DNA of 64,000 nt from Branchinecta lynchi (taxonomy: Eukaryota > Arthropoda > Branchiopoda > Anostraca > Branchinectidae): the NCBI GenBank assembly GCA_023053575.1, contig JAKZAP010000013.1, forward strand, positions 19,625,689 to 19,689,688, written 5' to 3'. Below the pieces are notes generated by a model. The model saw only the letters and a list, made by a program, of their open reading frames with translations, was not told where the DNA came from and did no database searches. Made by a program: the position numbers and the translations under genes. Positions 47,871 to 57,734 of this stretch are shown here, piece after piece (the first letter of the stretch is position 1; every line of letters starts with the position of its first letter).

Positions 47871-47881
47871 ACGGTACTTAC

Positions 47882-48051
47882 TCTTGCAATTCAGCTATAG
47901 TCTTGTCCTTCGAAAACTGCTCTTCTTGTGACATCTGTACCAGCCTCATCAGCTTATCCGCTTCCTGTGACGCCCTCTGACCTTCCTCTCGTAACTTGTC
48001 CACCTCTATACTCAACGCTTCGCTATCACTAGAGCCACCTGACTTCGAAGC
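47882..48051 (-). CDS. brp: Bruchpilot/ELKS-CAST ortholog, exon C
   Basis: The exon has 56 full codons plus two bases. The acceptor is ctgtttcag|GCTTCG and the donor is CAAGA|GTAAGT, so it ends in phase 2. The product starts with a serine/glycine linker (SKSGGSSDSE) and then a coiled coil with the core LVQMSQEEQ and the ending KDKTIAELQ. Fly Bruchpilot has the same LVQMSQEEQ block close to its C terminus, as I recall it, which makes this the most diagnostic short match in the window. In the fly only a short glutamine-rich tail follows. Here the next recognisable exon (35059-36255) starts in phase 0, so one exon between them is missing from my annotation. A terminal Bruchpilot-type exon could also lie in that intron. 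Confidence 0.9.
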
Positions 48052-49533
48052 CTGAAACAGAAGAACGAAATGTTTAGGATGTGGCGGATTCTTTGATACA
48101 GTTGGTGCCATTCACGTGCACCAGCTGGGGCTAGAGAATTGTCTGTGATTTATTTGGGCTATTTCATAAAAAGTACAAAGTTGTTTAAGATTTTGTCGTT
48201 TAAGAGGAGAAAACTGTAAATAGCTGTTTTGATTTTGATTTTTTATGTATTTTGATATGTAACTTCAAGACGACCCCAGAGGAGATGTGTGTTTTTTATG
48301 ACGAAAATGGATGAGATAATGTGCTAATGGAAGTTTATGTGTTATAGATTGACGAGTGAAAGTGAGATTCAAAAATAACCAAAGAAAAGACGAAGATACA
48401 GTGAGGAACGCTTACCCAGATTCAGACGACGTCTTAAGAAAGACCCCTTCCCTTTTAAAGTATTGATAAAACCTGTAGGCAAAAGTTTATTGAACTGAAC
48501 AAACATATTGGTTTACAAGTATCGAAGGACATTTAAAAGTTCATATACACCCAGTGGCACGAGCGTGTATGGGCTGAAGCACACGTGACGTCAATCTTCA
48601 AACAACAACAACAACAACGTTGGTGATGACAGTGTTACGGTTTGCAGAAAGGAGTCGAATAAAGCAGAATTCTGAGCCCTCTTTACGAAGTCTGGGTTTG
48701 TCACCTTTGAGCAGCCATTCTTAAACCGATTTCACATTGGCGCGTCGTTGTGATCTGTTGCGTATGAGTTTATGGTGTACCGGTGTAGTTTACCGTTGTA
48801 GCGCCTCGGGGATGTTCGCCAATAACCGTACGCCTTCGTTTTACGAACTAAAACGTAAAGCAGTTTCATCGCTAAAAAGCCGCCTTTTGAGGTCAGATAA
48901 CAACCTGATCCAAATTCTTACAGCTCCAATTTTTCAACTTTCACTGCCGTTGTGGAAAAAATGGAGCGATGAACTTGTAGTTCGTTGATTTTTTTCATAC
49001 ATATGTGGTTATGTGCGATATTTAGTCTAGAATGTGTCTTTTCCTCTGTGTATATGGCTACGGCTGAATTAAATAAATAAATAATAAAATTATCTTGTGT
49101 TGCTTACAGGTTACGTAGCGTACCTATCACATCTACACGGGAAGCTTTCACGCTGGATGCGTATTAATGTTTTCCTTTCTTGGTTTCTTCTGCTGAACTT
49201 TTGTTTCTTTCATTCACTGGTAAATTTTTCTTCAGAAATTTTCTACCGAAAAATCTGATACGTACGTGTCAACGCGAAGCAAAATTAGAACTTGGTTCTA
49301 TTCTTGCGTTGCATTTAATTTGTCTACGTCAGCTCTGCGTTGCGGCACCGCAACGCGACGCAGAGGTTACGTAGCTTAGTAAGTAAGTAATTTATTTGTA
49401 ACCCACCATTTCGAAATAGCGGAGTAAATAAAATAAAAGAAATAAATACACCGAAAAAGACACTAATTTCAATCTGTGAAAGACACAACGCGTCACTGTG
49501 AAAGCAGCTTTATCCCTCATTTACAGAGACTGT

Positions 49534-49837
49534 GAGCGTGTTCCACCCTACTTACCCTAGTTACTTCGCATGACGTCACGAATTCTGGCTTTTTGCCGTC
49601 AAGGCTGGAACGATTTTGGAACGATCCAGCAGGATCTCATGCCAGGGGCGAATCCGACCAATCATGTTACAGAGATGCGTAGTTACTACGCTTACTACGC
49701 TCCCGAGCATGGTAAGCAAATAGCAACTATTAGTTACCATTCCGACAAGGTTGGAACGGTGAGCGTAGTAACTTTTCGTGAGAATGGAACGGAAATAGTA
49801 ACTAATAGTAACTATTGTTAGAAGGGTGGAACACGCC
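49534..49837. mobile_element. GAGCGTGTTCCACCC-ended MITE, copy 1
   Basis: The ends GAGCGTGTTCCACCCT and AGGGTGGAACACGC are inverted. The subterminal GTAGTTACTACGC and GTAACTATT motifs and TGACGTCA are shared with the other copies. Confidence 0.85.
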
Positions 49838-49948
49838 CTGTGTGGCGTTCTCCAGTGGTCACAGGCAACACTGGAAATTCCCGACGCACTGTTTTGACAC
49901 AACAACGAAGCGTTTTGACGTGCAAACAAGGGGTAAGGCTGGAAGGTA

Positions 49949-50345
49949 TCTTTCAATCAATCTATCTATTTATTACCCGTCAAAAACAATGGAGGGCGTG
50001 TAGCCCTAGTGACGGAGTACAAAAAAAGGAAAAGAAAAAAAAGAAAACAAGAAGAAAGACAATGCACGTAGGAAAACTTTACACTAAACTCAGCACAAAC
50101 CTAACTACAGATTACACGAAAAGGGAAGACCACTGGTGGTTCAGTTTACTAGCGGAAGATTTGAACTCTTCCACTCTCTTATCAATAATCTTAGCAGGCA
50201 GAACCAGATGGAATTCCTGCGCCAAGAAAGAATTACTGGTCCAAGGGGGCAAATGCAGCAGATACTTGGCAAACTTAAAATAGATCCGGTGAACATTTTT
50301 CTTATTATAAACAGAAAATCTATGCCTCTTTACTTTCAACCTATG
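49949..50345 (-). mobile_element. 5'-truncated LINE fragment just inside the exon B donor
   Basis: The minus-strand frame 50348-50112 reads IYFKFAKYLLHLPPWTSNSFLAQ and ends in TAA. This is similar to C-terminal peptides of CR1/Jockey-like ORF2 (from memory). The 3' UTR has CCGTCACTAGGGCTACACGC and ends near 49950 in ATAGATAGATTGATTGA. The exact 5' junction with the intron start is uncertain by about ten bases. Confidence 0.6.
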
Positions 50346-50352
50346 CACGTAC

Positions 50353-50577
50353 CGTTTTCAGCTTCTCTTCCATGTGAATCAGTTCTTCACGCCTCTTCTT
50401 CATCCTTTTGTCTATCTCGTCCAATTCTTTTTGCTTTTCATCCAATTGCCTTTGTCTCTGGTCTAACGAATTCCGTTGTCCGTCTAATGTCCTCTTTTGC
50501 TCTTCCAGTTGCTTCTTGAAATCTGGCGAAACGTGATTGGTGGAAGACGCTTTCTTGCTAGCTTCTTGAAGGTCGAG
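50353..50577 (-). CDS. brp: Bruchpilot/ELKS-CAST ortholog, exon B
   Basis: This 75-codon exon is open from phase 0 to phase 0, so it joins exon A without a shift. The acceptor is gtctttcag|CTCGAC and the donor is ACG|GTACGT. Its product is a highly charged heptad segment: a short S/T-rich linker, then FKKQLEEQKRTLDGQRN, QRQRQLDEKQKELDE and MKKRREELIHMEEKLKT. The same order occurs in the fly Bruchpilot C-terminal region (a QID..RK.ID..RK..EEKEKKM pattern, then KRKEQMDQLEKSLQT, from memory). It is therefore the continuation of the rod, not a separate gene. The intron just past the donor carries a LINE fragment within roughly ten bases. Confidence 0.9.
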
Positions 50578-50963
50578 CTGAAAGACGATTGGTCCATTTC
50601 ACATAATTTTTAAATTATACAACGAAACAGAGGTCGTTTGACTCGATGGTTTTCGCCAACAGAACGTTTCTCTGCTAAAAGCCGGGAAAGACCTTATCCT
50701 AAAGTAACAGTCTATCAGTTGGTTACGGACCGCATCGGCAAACATAACTATTCCCATGTGAGTTTCCAGGACGAATTCTTAAAACAGAAAAAAAAATTTC
50801 CAAGAGCTCCCTTGTCGCATACAACGGATGTATGTACCCTAAAATTCGTCGCGTTTTCACTCTGCAGATGGCGGGTGTATCTTACCGCGCGATTTCTTGG
50901 TTTAGTTAACTTTCGCTTTTTGTTTACAAACTTGACCCAAGATCCTGCACGCGAGGTGTGAAA

Positions 50964-51422
50964 TTGGCGATATTCCTGTTCAGCGCTTCCAAGCGGACTA
51001 GTTTCTGTTAATCCTCCCATGCTTCACGGTCATCACTTGTATCAGACATGGTAAAATAGATCCACAGGTTAGTAAGTGGAAAACCTGTCATCTGCGTCCC
51101 ACGTAATGGAGGTTTTGCACATGTTTCAGCAGCAGAAAGTGAAAGTGACCCACTACCCTATGGATTCGACTTTTTACTATGTCTATCCACCACTTGTGTA
51201 GACACAAGTAAAAAGTCGAATCGATAGGGTAGTGGGTCACTTTCCCTTTCTGCTGATATAACATATTTAAAACCTCCATTAACCTGGGACCCAGATGACA
51301 AGTTTTCCTCTTACTAACCTGTGGATCTGTTTTACCATGTCTGATCCAAGTGATGACCGTGAGGCATGGGGGGATTAACAGAAACTAGTCGGCTTGGAAG
51401 CGTTGAACAGGAATATGGCCAA
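50964..51422. mobile_element. Near-perfect palindromic foldback element
   Basis: Arms of about 215 bp meet near 51195. The left arm reads TTCAGCGCTTCCAAGCGGAC, ACTAGTTTCTGTTAATCC and GTGACCCACTACCCTATGG; the right arm carries the complements. There is no ORF. A decayed relative is at 32990-33279. Confidence 0.85.
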
Positions 51423-51607
51423 TTCTGGTCAGTATGGTAGCTCGCCATCTGGCAGTCTCTCTTTCCTTGATTTTAGGACAGGTGTATAAGAAGTTGTACA
51501 ATCAGAACGGCATTCTACCTATTCTTTAGCAGAGATGTCTTCTTTCCGCTTTCCTTAGAGTCAATTTCACTGCCCGATATGATCTTTCCTGATTTAGCCG
51601 GAGACTA

Positions 51608-51930
51608 GTGTTGGACGATATTCGATATCGATACATCACTCCCCATCAATATCAGTATCAAAAACAACATTGGCACATTCTCATTTATTTTCTAATTACC
51701 GCAAATAATCTATCATAATGCTTTACCGATCATAGTTAAACTGTATAATAGACAAGATTTTTAACTCTCCTCAGTATAATCACTCTCAATTTCGCACAAT
51801 GTATTTGAGGACAGTTTTGGTTCTTAAATTTCAGCACAACCAGACATGTATGCGATGAGAAGAATGGTCTAGAAATACCGATAACGATTATGTGAAACGC
51901 CGACTATCGAATATCGACAGCGAAAAATAG
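51608..51930. mobile_element. Possible MITE with GATATTCGATA ends
   Basis: GACGATATTCGATATCGATA near the left and ACTATCGAATATCGACAG near the right are imperfect inverted ends. The A/T-rich interior is non-coding. The boundaries are uncertain. Confidence 0.4.
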
Positions 51931-52150
51931 ATGTACCAAGGAATCCTTATATCCCCAAAAGTACACAAGACCATTCTGATTTTTTGTTTTGAATAAGAGC
52001 AAATCCATTTTCTCTGTCCGAAGTACAGTGCACATAACACCATCTACTGGTCGATGATGCGAAACAGAAAGTCAGCTGAGACTTATCTCAGCGAGATTTC
52101 GAACCTTATGGCAATGGCTAGAGGAACAAACCAAATCCAGGTGGAAATTA

Positions 52151-52403
52151 GAGCGTGTTCCATCCTACTTACCGTAGTTACTACGCATGACGTCACGCAT
52201 TCTGGCTTTTTGCCGTCAAGGCTGGGACGATTTTTCTATTTTCCAGCAGAATATCCTGCCACGGGCGAATCCGACCAATCACGTTACAGAGATCCGTAGT
52301 TACTACGCTCCCGAGCGTGGTAAGCAAATAGTTACTATTTCGAGAAGGCTGGAACGGAAATAGTAACTAATAATTACTATTTGTGGAAGGGTGGAACACA
52401 CTC
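52151..52403. mobile_element. GAGCGTGTTCCACCC-ended MITE, copy 2
   Basis: GAGCGTGTTCCATCC and GGGTGGAACACACTC mark the ends. Internal GACGTCACGCATTCTGGC and CTTTTTGCCGTCAAGGCTGG match copy 1. Confidence 0.85.
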
Positions 52404-52468
52404 TAAGACATCCATGCCTGCAATCCAGGTTGCTTGGGCCGAAAGAACGTTTGAGCACCATCTACTTT

Positions 52469-52751
52469 GAGCGTGTTCCACCCTTCTAACAATAGTAACT
52501 ATTAGTTACTATTTCCGTTCCAATTTCACGAAAAGCTACTACGCTGACCGTTCCAACCTTCTCGAAATAGTAACTATTTGCTTACCATGCTCGGGAGCGT
52601 AGTAGGCGTGGTAACTACTGATCTCTGTAACGTGATTGGCTGGATTACCCCGTGGAATGATATTTTACCGAAAATTCCAGCCTTGACGCCAAAAAGCTAA
52701 AATTCGTGACGTCATGCGTAGTAATTACGGTACGTAGGGTGGAACAAGCTC
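52469..52751. mobile_element. GAGCGTGTTCCACCC-ended MITE, copy 3 (opposite orientation)
   Basis: It lies 65 bp after copy 2 and is inverted relative to it, so the pair could form a large hairpin. The ends are GAGCGTGTTCCACCC and GGGTGGAACAAGCTC. Confidence 0.85.
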
Positions 52752-53511
52752 TTTATTACGTAGCCGCGCGTCATCTACCCGCAACCAAGAATACTTATGC
52801 GGCAGGAGGGGCTAGGTAAAGGTAAAAGGTATCATCATCAGCCAATACATGTATAACTGGCAGTGCTGATATCCGTTTCGTTCCCCTCAGCCACGAAGTG
52901 TAACGGGCTGTTGGGGGCTTGACATCCTGAAGGGCGAAGGGGGAGACGCAGAGAAATCATAATGGTGGAGTCCTCTTCCGAATTCTTTTGGACAACACAG
53001 CATGGGACTTGCTACCGTATCGGAAACTAAGGAAGGTTCAAAATGTTTTAGTTACACTGAATATTTTGGTTTCCTATTTTTTGAGGACAAATGGATCGGA
53101 TTTGTTCTATGGCAATTTCGGCCCTTCTGAGTAAGGATCCGTCCGTAAGTATTTGGACGAGCTCCCAACAATTTTGGCTTGGCGTCATAAACTATGATTC
53201 GCAGTCAGCTTTGGCTGAAGAGTTATACTTTTTGTTCTCAGCTCAAGTGAGTTCGCTAGAATGGGGAGAAAAGTTGTTTCTGAGAAAAGTTAACGACACA
53301 AACAAAAGAAAAACCAGGAGCAATTCGGATCCACTAAACAAAATGTGCCCAGTAGAACAACGTTCAAAAGAGAAGGGAAGATTCCAAAGAGTCCATTGCC
53401 AGTAGACGCAACCAAAAGCGAAAAACCATTGGCCCTAGACCCAAGTGTCTAGAACTATGGTAGGGGAAAAGATCCATGGAGTACACAGAAACAGAAACTG
53501 TCAAAAACCAC

Positions 53512-53797
53512 AAAATGAAAAGCCCACCATTCTTGGACTACAAATGAAGGAACTGGCATGCTTCTGTTTACAAGATACGTACCTAACACACCCTTTCTGT
53601 CAAAATATGAGCAAAACAAACGAATTCTCTACAAATAAATAAAAAGTGCAGTAATAGACTGAAAATGAGGCAGCAAGTGCAGTCACCTGCTTCCTCTCTA
53701 GCTCCTGCACCAACATTTCCAACTGTGCCTAGAATCTCTCTTTCTCCATTGCTGCAGCCTGCAGCTCCTTCGCAGCACCTTCCAACTGCTGGTGCAG
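53512..53797 (-). pseudogene. Tandem duplicate of the 3' end of exon A plus its intron start
   Basis: This block repeats 53819-54104 with a 307-bp period. I see three differences in 286 bp, all in the exon-derived part. It holds the last ~111 bp of exon A with the splice donor (53687 region) and about 175 bp of intron; the copies are separated by a 21-bp filler containing repeats of TTGGAAC. In frame, one change is silent (AAG/AAA Lys), one is missense (Thr to Ala) and one turns CAG Gln into TAG stop. The copy has a donor but no acceptor, so it should be skipped as intron. It looks recent, or could be an assembly artefact. Confidence 0.85.
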
Positions 53798-53993
53798 TTG
53801 GAACATAGCAGTTGGAACAAAATGAAAAGCCCACCATTCTTGGACTACAAATGAAGGAACTGGCATGCTTCTGTTTACAAGATACGTACCTAACACACCC
53901 TTTCTGTCAAAATATGAGCAAAACAAACGAATTCTCTACAAATAAATAAAAAGTGCAGTAATAGACTGAAAATGAGGCAGCAAGTGCAGTCAC

Positions 53994-56574
53994 CTGCTTC
54001 CTCTCTAGCTCCTGCACCAACATTTCCAACTGTGCCTGGAATCTCTCCTTCTCCATTGCTGCAGCCTGCAGCTCCTTCGCAGTACCTTCCAACTGCTGGT
54101 GCAGCTTATCCCTCTGTTCAGTCACCCTCTTTAGCTCATTCCTAACAGCTTCGAACTCTTTCTTCAGCTTGGCAAATTCAACGTCATTCTTGTTCTCTCC
54201 TTGCTGCTTCAGAAGCTGCTCGTATTCCTTGATCTGCTGGGACTGCATGATGAGGTCATCTTCCATGCGCATGATCTGCTCGCCTTGGGCTTCAATCTGC
54301 TTGACCTGTTTTGCCATTTGTTGCTGCTGAGCAGCGATGGTTTTCTGCATCGCGCTTAGCTGCTTCTGAAACTCTTCAACTGCTTTCTCAGCGGAGTCAG
54401 CTCTACTCTTTTCAGCTTCGTAGCCCTTCTGCTGCTTCTGGGCATTCAGCAGGTTAAGCTCCGCCTTTTCGACTCGTATCCGGTCTTTATCTCTTTCCTG
54501 CTTCAATGCAAGGATCTCTTTCTCGAAGATGGCTAGCTGCTGCGCAAGCTTTTGGATCTCTCTGGCTTTATTTGCATCCCCAGTTCCATTATCATTCCTT
54601 GGCGATTCAGCTCTTAGCCGCTGATTGTCAGCTTTTAAGCGTTGCATCTCTACGTCCGTCTTCTGCATCTCATGCTGAAAGCTCATTAGCATCTCTTGGG
54701 ACTTTTCAAGCTGGAGAACCAACTGGTCACGTTCGAGAGTGAGCTGTTTCAGCTCATGCTCCACTTTGGCGAAATCGTTTTCCAGCTTTTCACTTTGCTT
54801 CTCGCGTTTCTCTACGATCGCAGAGAGTCGATCTTTTTCAGACATTGAAGCCGTGAGGTCACTTTTAACCTTCTCAAGGGTACTTGACATTCTACTGATC
54901 TCTCTGTGTAATTTGTCAACTTCCTTTTTGTATCCCTCCTCAACATCCGACGCTTGGCCATATTGAGACTTGGCCATCTCCAAATCCTGCCGGTACCTTT
55001 GCAGTTCTTGCTGCAATCGCTCTTTCTCTTCAGACGTCTTTCTATTTTCTTGCTGGAATTTATCATGGCGCTCTCGGAGTCTTTGGATTTCGGATGTCAT
55101 TTTTTCGAATTCGGCTTTGCCATTTTCATTCGAGTCTTGGAATTTCTGCATGTGCATTTGCGACCTTTCTAATTCGCGGATTAACCGCTGGACTTCGACT
55201 TCGGCTTTCTCTTTTGCATGTGTGAGCTTATCGTGCTCGATATGTGCTTTTTCGAGGCGATCTTTCAATTTCTCCGTCTCGATCTGATACCGCTCATAGG
55301 CCTCTTGATTTCTCTCTTGACTGCTATGGACTTTGGTATATTCCGACTGAAGCCGAGAGACTTCAGCGTACAGCCGCTCATTTTCTTTAGTCAGCGTTTC
55401 GGCTTTCTGCTGATTTCTAGAAAGCTCAGTGTCGATGAAGCGCTCGTGCTGCGACTCGGCTTGTTTCAGCTGCGCACGCATTCGGTCGCTCTCCGTTGTC
55501 AACTGCTCTACGCGCTGCTGTGCTTTTGTAAGTTCAAGCTGCGAGCGTTCGTATTTATCTCTAAGCTTCTCAGTTTCAACACTAATCCTCTCAATGTCAC
55601 TATGATATTTTTCTTGTGAACTAGAAAATTTACCGACACTGCTCTGCGTTCTTTCGAGGTCCAGCTTACACTTATTTAGTTCTTCATTTAGTCTCTCATT
55701 ATGAACTTTATACCGTTCGAGGTCAACACAGTTCGTCTCATACTTTTCCCTGAGACGGTCAAGCTCTACCTGAAGCCTGCTGACATCACTATTTTGCTTT
55801 TCATGATTCATAGCGAATTTGCTTTTTGCAATGTGCAGGTCTTCTAGCTCCACTGTAAGTTTAGCATTTTCCTGGTCCAGCTTTTGTTTCTGCATCGTAA
55901 GCTTTTCAATTTCAGTATATGCTTTTGCAAGGTTTTCCTTATTTCTTTCGTGCTCTACAACGATCTTCTCTTGTTCTTCTTTGCTCTTCTCCTGCGACTC
56001 ATGATATTTTCCAAGTCGCGTGGCATAACGTTCAATTTCCACTTTATACGCTTCTGATTGGTTCCTCAAGTTCTCACACTCTCCCTGGGCTCTGCGAAGC
56101 TCGATCAGCCCTCTATCGTAGCGATCTTGTACTTTTTCAAGTTCAACTTGAAGCCGCGCTATTTCTTCCTGATTCTTTTCTTGACTCGACTGCACCTTCC
56201 CATACTGCGCCTGCGTACGATCGAGCTCAAATCGAAGCCGGTCGACAGTTCCCTCTAGGGTTTCCTTCTCGCTTATTACCCTTCTCAGGTCAGTCTGACC
56301 TTTGTCGTAGCGGTCGCGGAACATTTCAAGCTCTAGCGAGTATTGATCAACTTGGTCTTTGAGCTTTTCTTCAACCTCTTTCGCTTTCCCCAGCTGCAAC
56401 GCCGTCCTGTCGAAGCTGTCCTGGACAGCCTGGACCTCTTCTTGGTACTTTCTTGCATCTTCTCGAGACTTGTTTGCGATGATTTGATTTTTCTCCACTT
56501 CCATCTGTAGTCGTTCTACCTCCGTCTGCATGGATTCGATTTTCCCTTGAAGGCGATACACTTCCCCCTGGGAT
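53994..56574 (-). CDS. brp: Bruchpilot/ELKS-CAST ortholog, exon A (large coiled-coil exon; gene is 5'-partial)
   Basis: Bruchpilot/ELKS proteins are cytoplasmic scaffolds of the presynaptic active zone that help cluster calcium channels and tether vesicles. This exon encodes about 860 residues of nearly unbroken coiled coil, rich in E, K, Q, R and L, with no hydrophobic segment. I recognise Bruchpilot from ordered similarity to the fly protein as I recall it: a GEVYRLQ start, the SREDARKYQ...RTALQLGKAKE stretch, ELERSQMH near 55180, LVLQLEKSQE near 54700, and the end motif ERFQAQLEMLVQELE. The acceptor is ttctcttccag at 56575 and the exon begins with the third base of a codon. The donor is CAG|GTGACT, leaving phase 0. 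No initiator Met is needed here; upstream exons must exist. The reading frame runs through the donor to a TGA at 53907, but the residues after the donor lose coiled-coil character. Confidence 0.93.
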
Positions 56575-56880
56575 CTGGAAGAGAACGGATCTGGTTAGAA
56601 AACTTTCAGCGCTAGCGAGGAAATTATGGGTGGCGAGGGATTTGCCGGGAACGGTCGCGGCACGAAGAAAACTCATTCCTGTCTCGAATGGTTTTACACT
56701 GTGATTGCTCAATTCACAAGGACAAAAAATACTGGAAAGCTATGGTCATCCAAACTTCTGCAATACTTCTCGGGAGACATTTGGAAGCGACCGTCGGAAT
56801 CTCATAAGCAGTTTCGCGAGCGTTTACAACGGCATCAAATTACAAACCTGGTGGATCGATAGCAAGGGAAAAGGCTTAGT

Positions 56881-57395
56881 TTGAACTTCGGGATTAGCTA
56901 AAAGTTCAAACAAGAAAAACAAAATCTGCTTACAAAAAGGATGACGAGATTCTCCCATTTACCATACTTCATCTATTTTAAAATGCTATTGTTTTAGAAA
57001 GGCCGATGGCCGCAACGAAGATAAGGTACGAGAGGTACCTCCCCCACCCAACCCCACTTGAACTTTGGGATTAGCTAGAACTTCAAAAAAGAAAAACAAA
57101 ATCTGCCTACAAAAAGGCCGCCAAAATTCTAACAATTTCCCATACTTTGTCTGTTTTAGAATACTAATGTTTTAGAAAAGCCGATGGTCGTGCGATGAAG
57201 ATAAGTTACGAGAGGTACCCCCCCCCCTCCACCCCACTTGAACTTTGGGATTAGCTAGAACTTCAAAAAGAAAATCTGCCTACAAAAAAGGCCGCCGAAA
57301 TTCTCACAATTTTCCATGCTTTGTCTATTTTAAAATACTAATGTTTTAGAAAGGCCGATGGTCGCGCGATGAAGATAAGTTACGAGAGCCCCCCC
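56881..57395. repeat. Three tandem ~180-bp units ending in C runs
   Basis: TTGAACTTYGGGATTAGCTA starts at 56881, 57058 and 57238. Each unit ends with CGATGGTCG, GAAGATAAGTTACGAGAG and then a C-rich run, whose length grows from a broken tract to about 14 C. Confidence 0.9.
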
Positions 57396-57734
57396 CCCCC
57401 CCGTTCCTGTGAGGATTTTCTAGTGCTTTGTATTATTTTGGACATCATACCTAAGGCAACCAAGAAGAGTGGACGCACCAAGCCTTATACACCCAGTTTC
57501 AGACTCCATTGGAACTATTGGAAGTTGTTAGACTTGGTTAGTTGTTCTCCGAGGACCGTTGACCCCTTCTGGTTCAAGGAAGTTCTAACAGGGAGGAGAG
57601 ACCTTAAAAGATCAATTGGTTGCTAAAGTACGATACAAACAAAAATCTTTTTTAAATAAAGGATATTTTTACTGCTATAAGGCTACCATGCAAGGAATAT
57701 GATAGAGCTTGGTACCCTTTCCACATGTCCTCTA

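Larger units (their letters stand above)
36256..47881. other. Large intron between exons C and D (phase mismatch; hides at least one exon)
   Basis: Exon C leaves phase 2 and exon D starts at phase 0, so a further exon must be spliced in from here, or exon C ends alternatively. I scanned for Bruchpilot tail (LKIAQ..VK) and ELKS (KKVANLKHK) coding sequence and did not recognise either. The interval contains the tRNA-like genes and many of the repeats listed below. Confidence 0.6.
48052..50352. other. Intron between exons B and C
   Basis: It holds a plus-strand retroposon-like tail (AATTAAATAAATAAATAATA near 49070), a LINE 3' UTR at 49375-49480, a GAGCGTG element (49534-49837) and a LINE fragment (49949-50345). 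The ORF at 48737-48988 is unsupported. Confidence 0.6.
50578..53993. other. Intron between exons A and B
   Basis: It contains the palindromic element (50964-51422), a diverged TATCGAATATCG-ended repeat (51608-51930), two GAGCGTG elements and the exon A duplication. The ORF at 53091-53405 is not supported. Confidence 0.6.

Noticed and set aside
50136..50519. Plus-strand ORFs at 49840-50519 and across 54500-56360
   Set aside because: They are antisense shadows of the coiled-coil exons and the LINE fragment. The coding evidence (homology, splice sites, phase) is on the minus strand.
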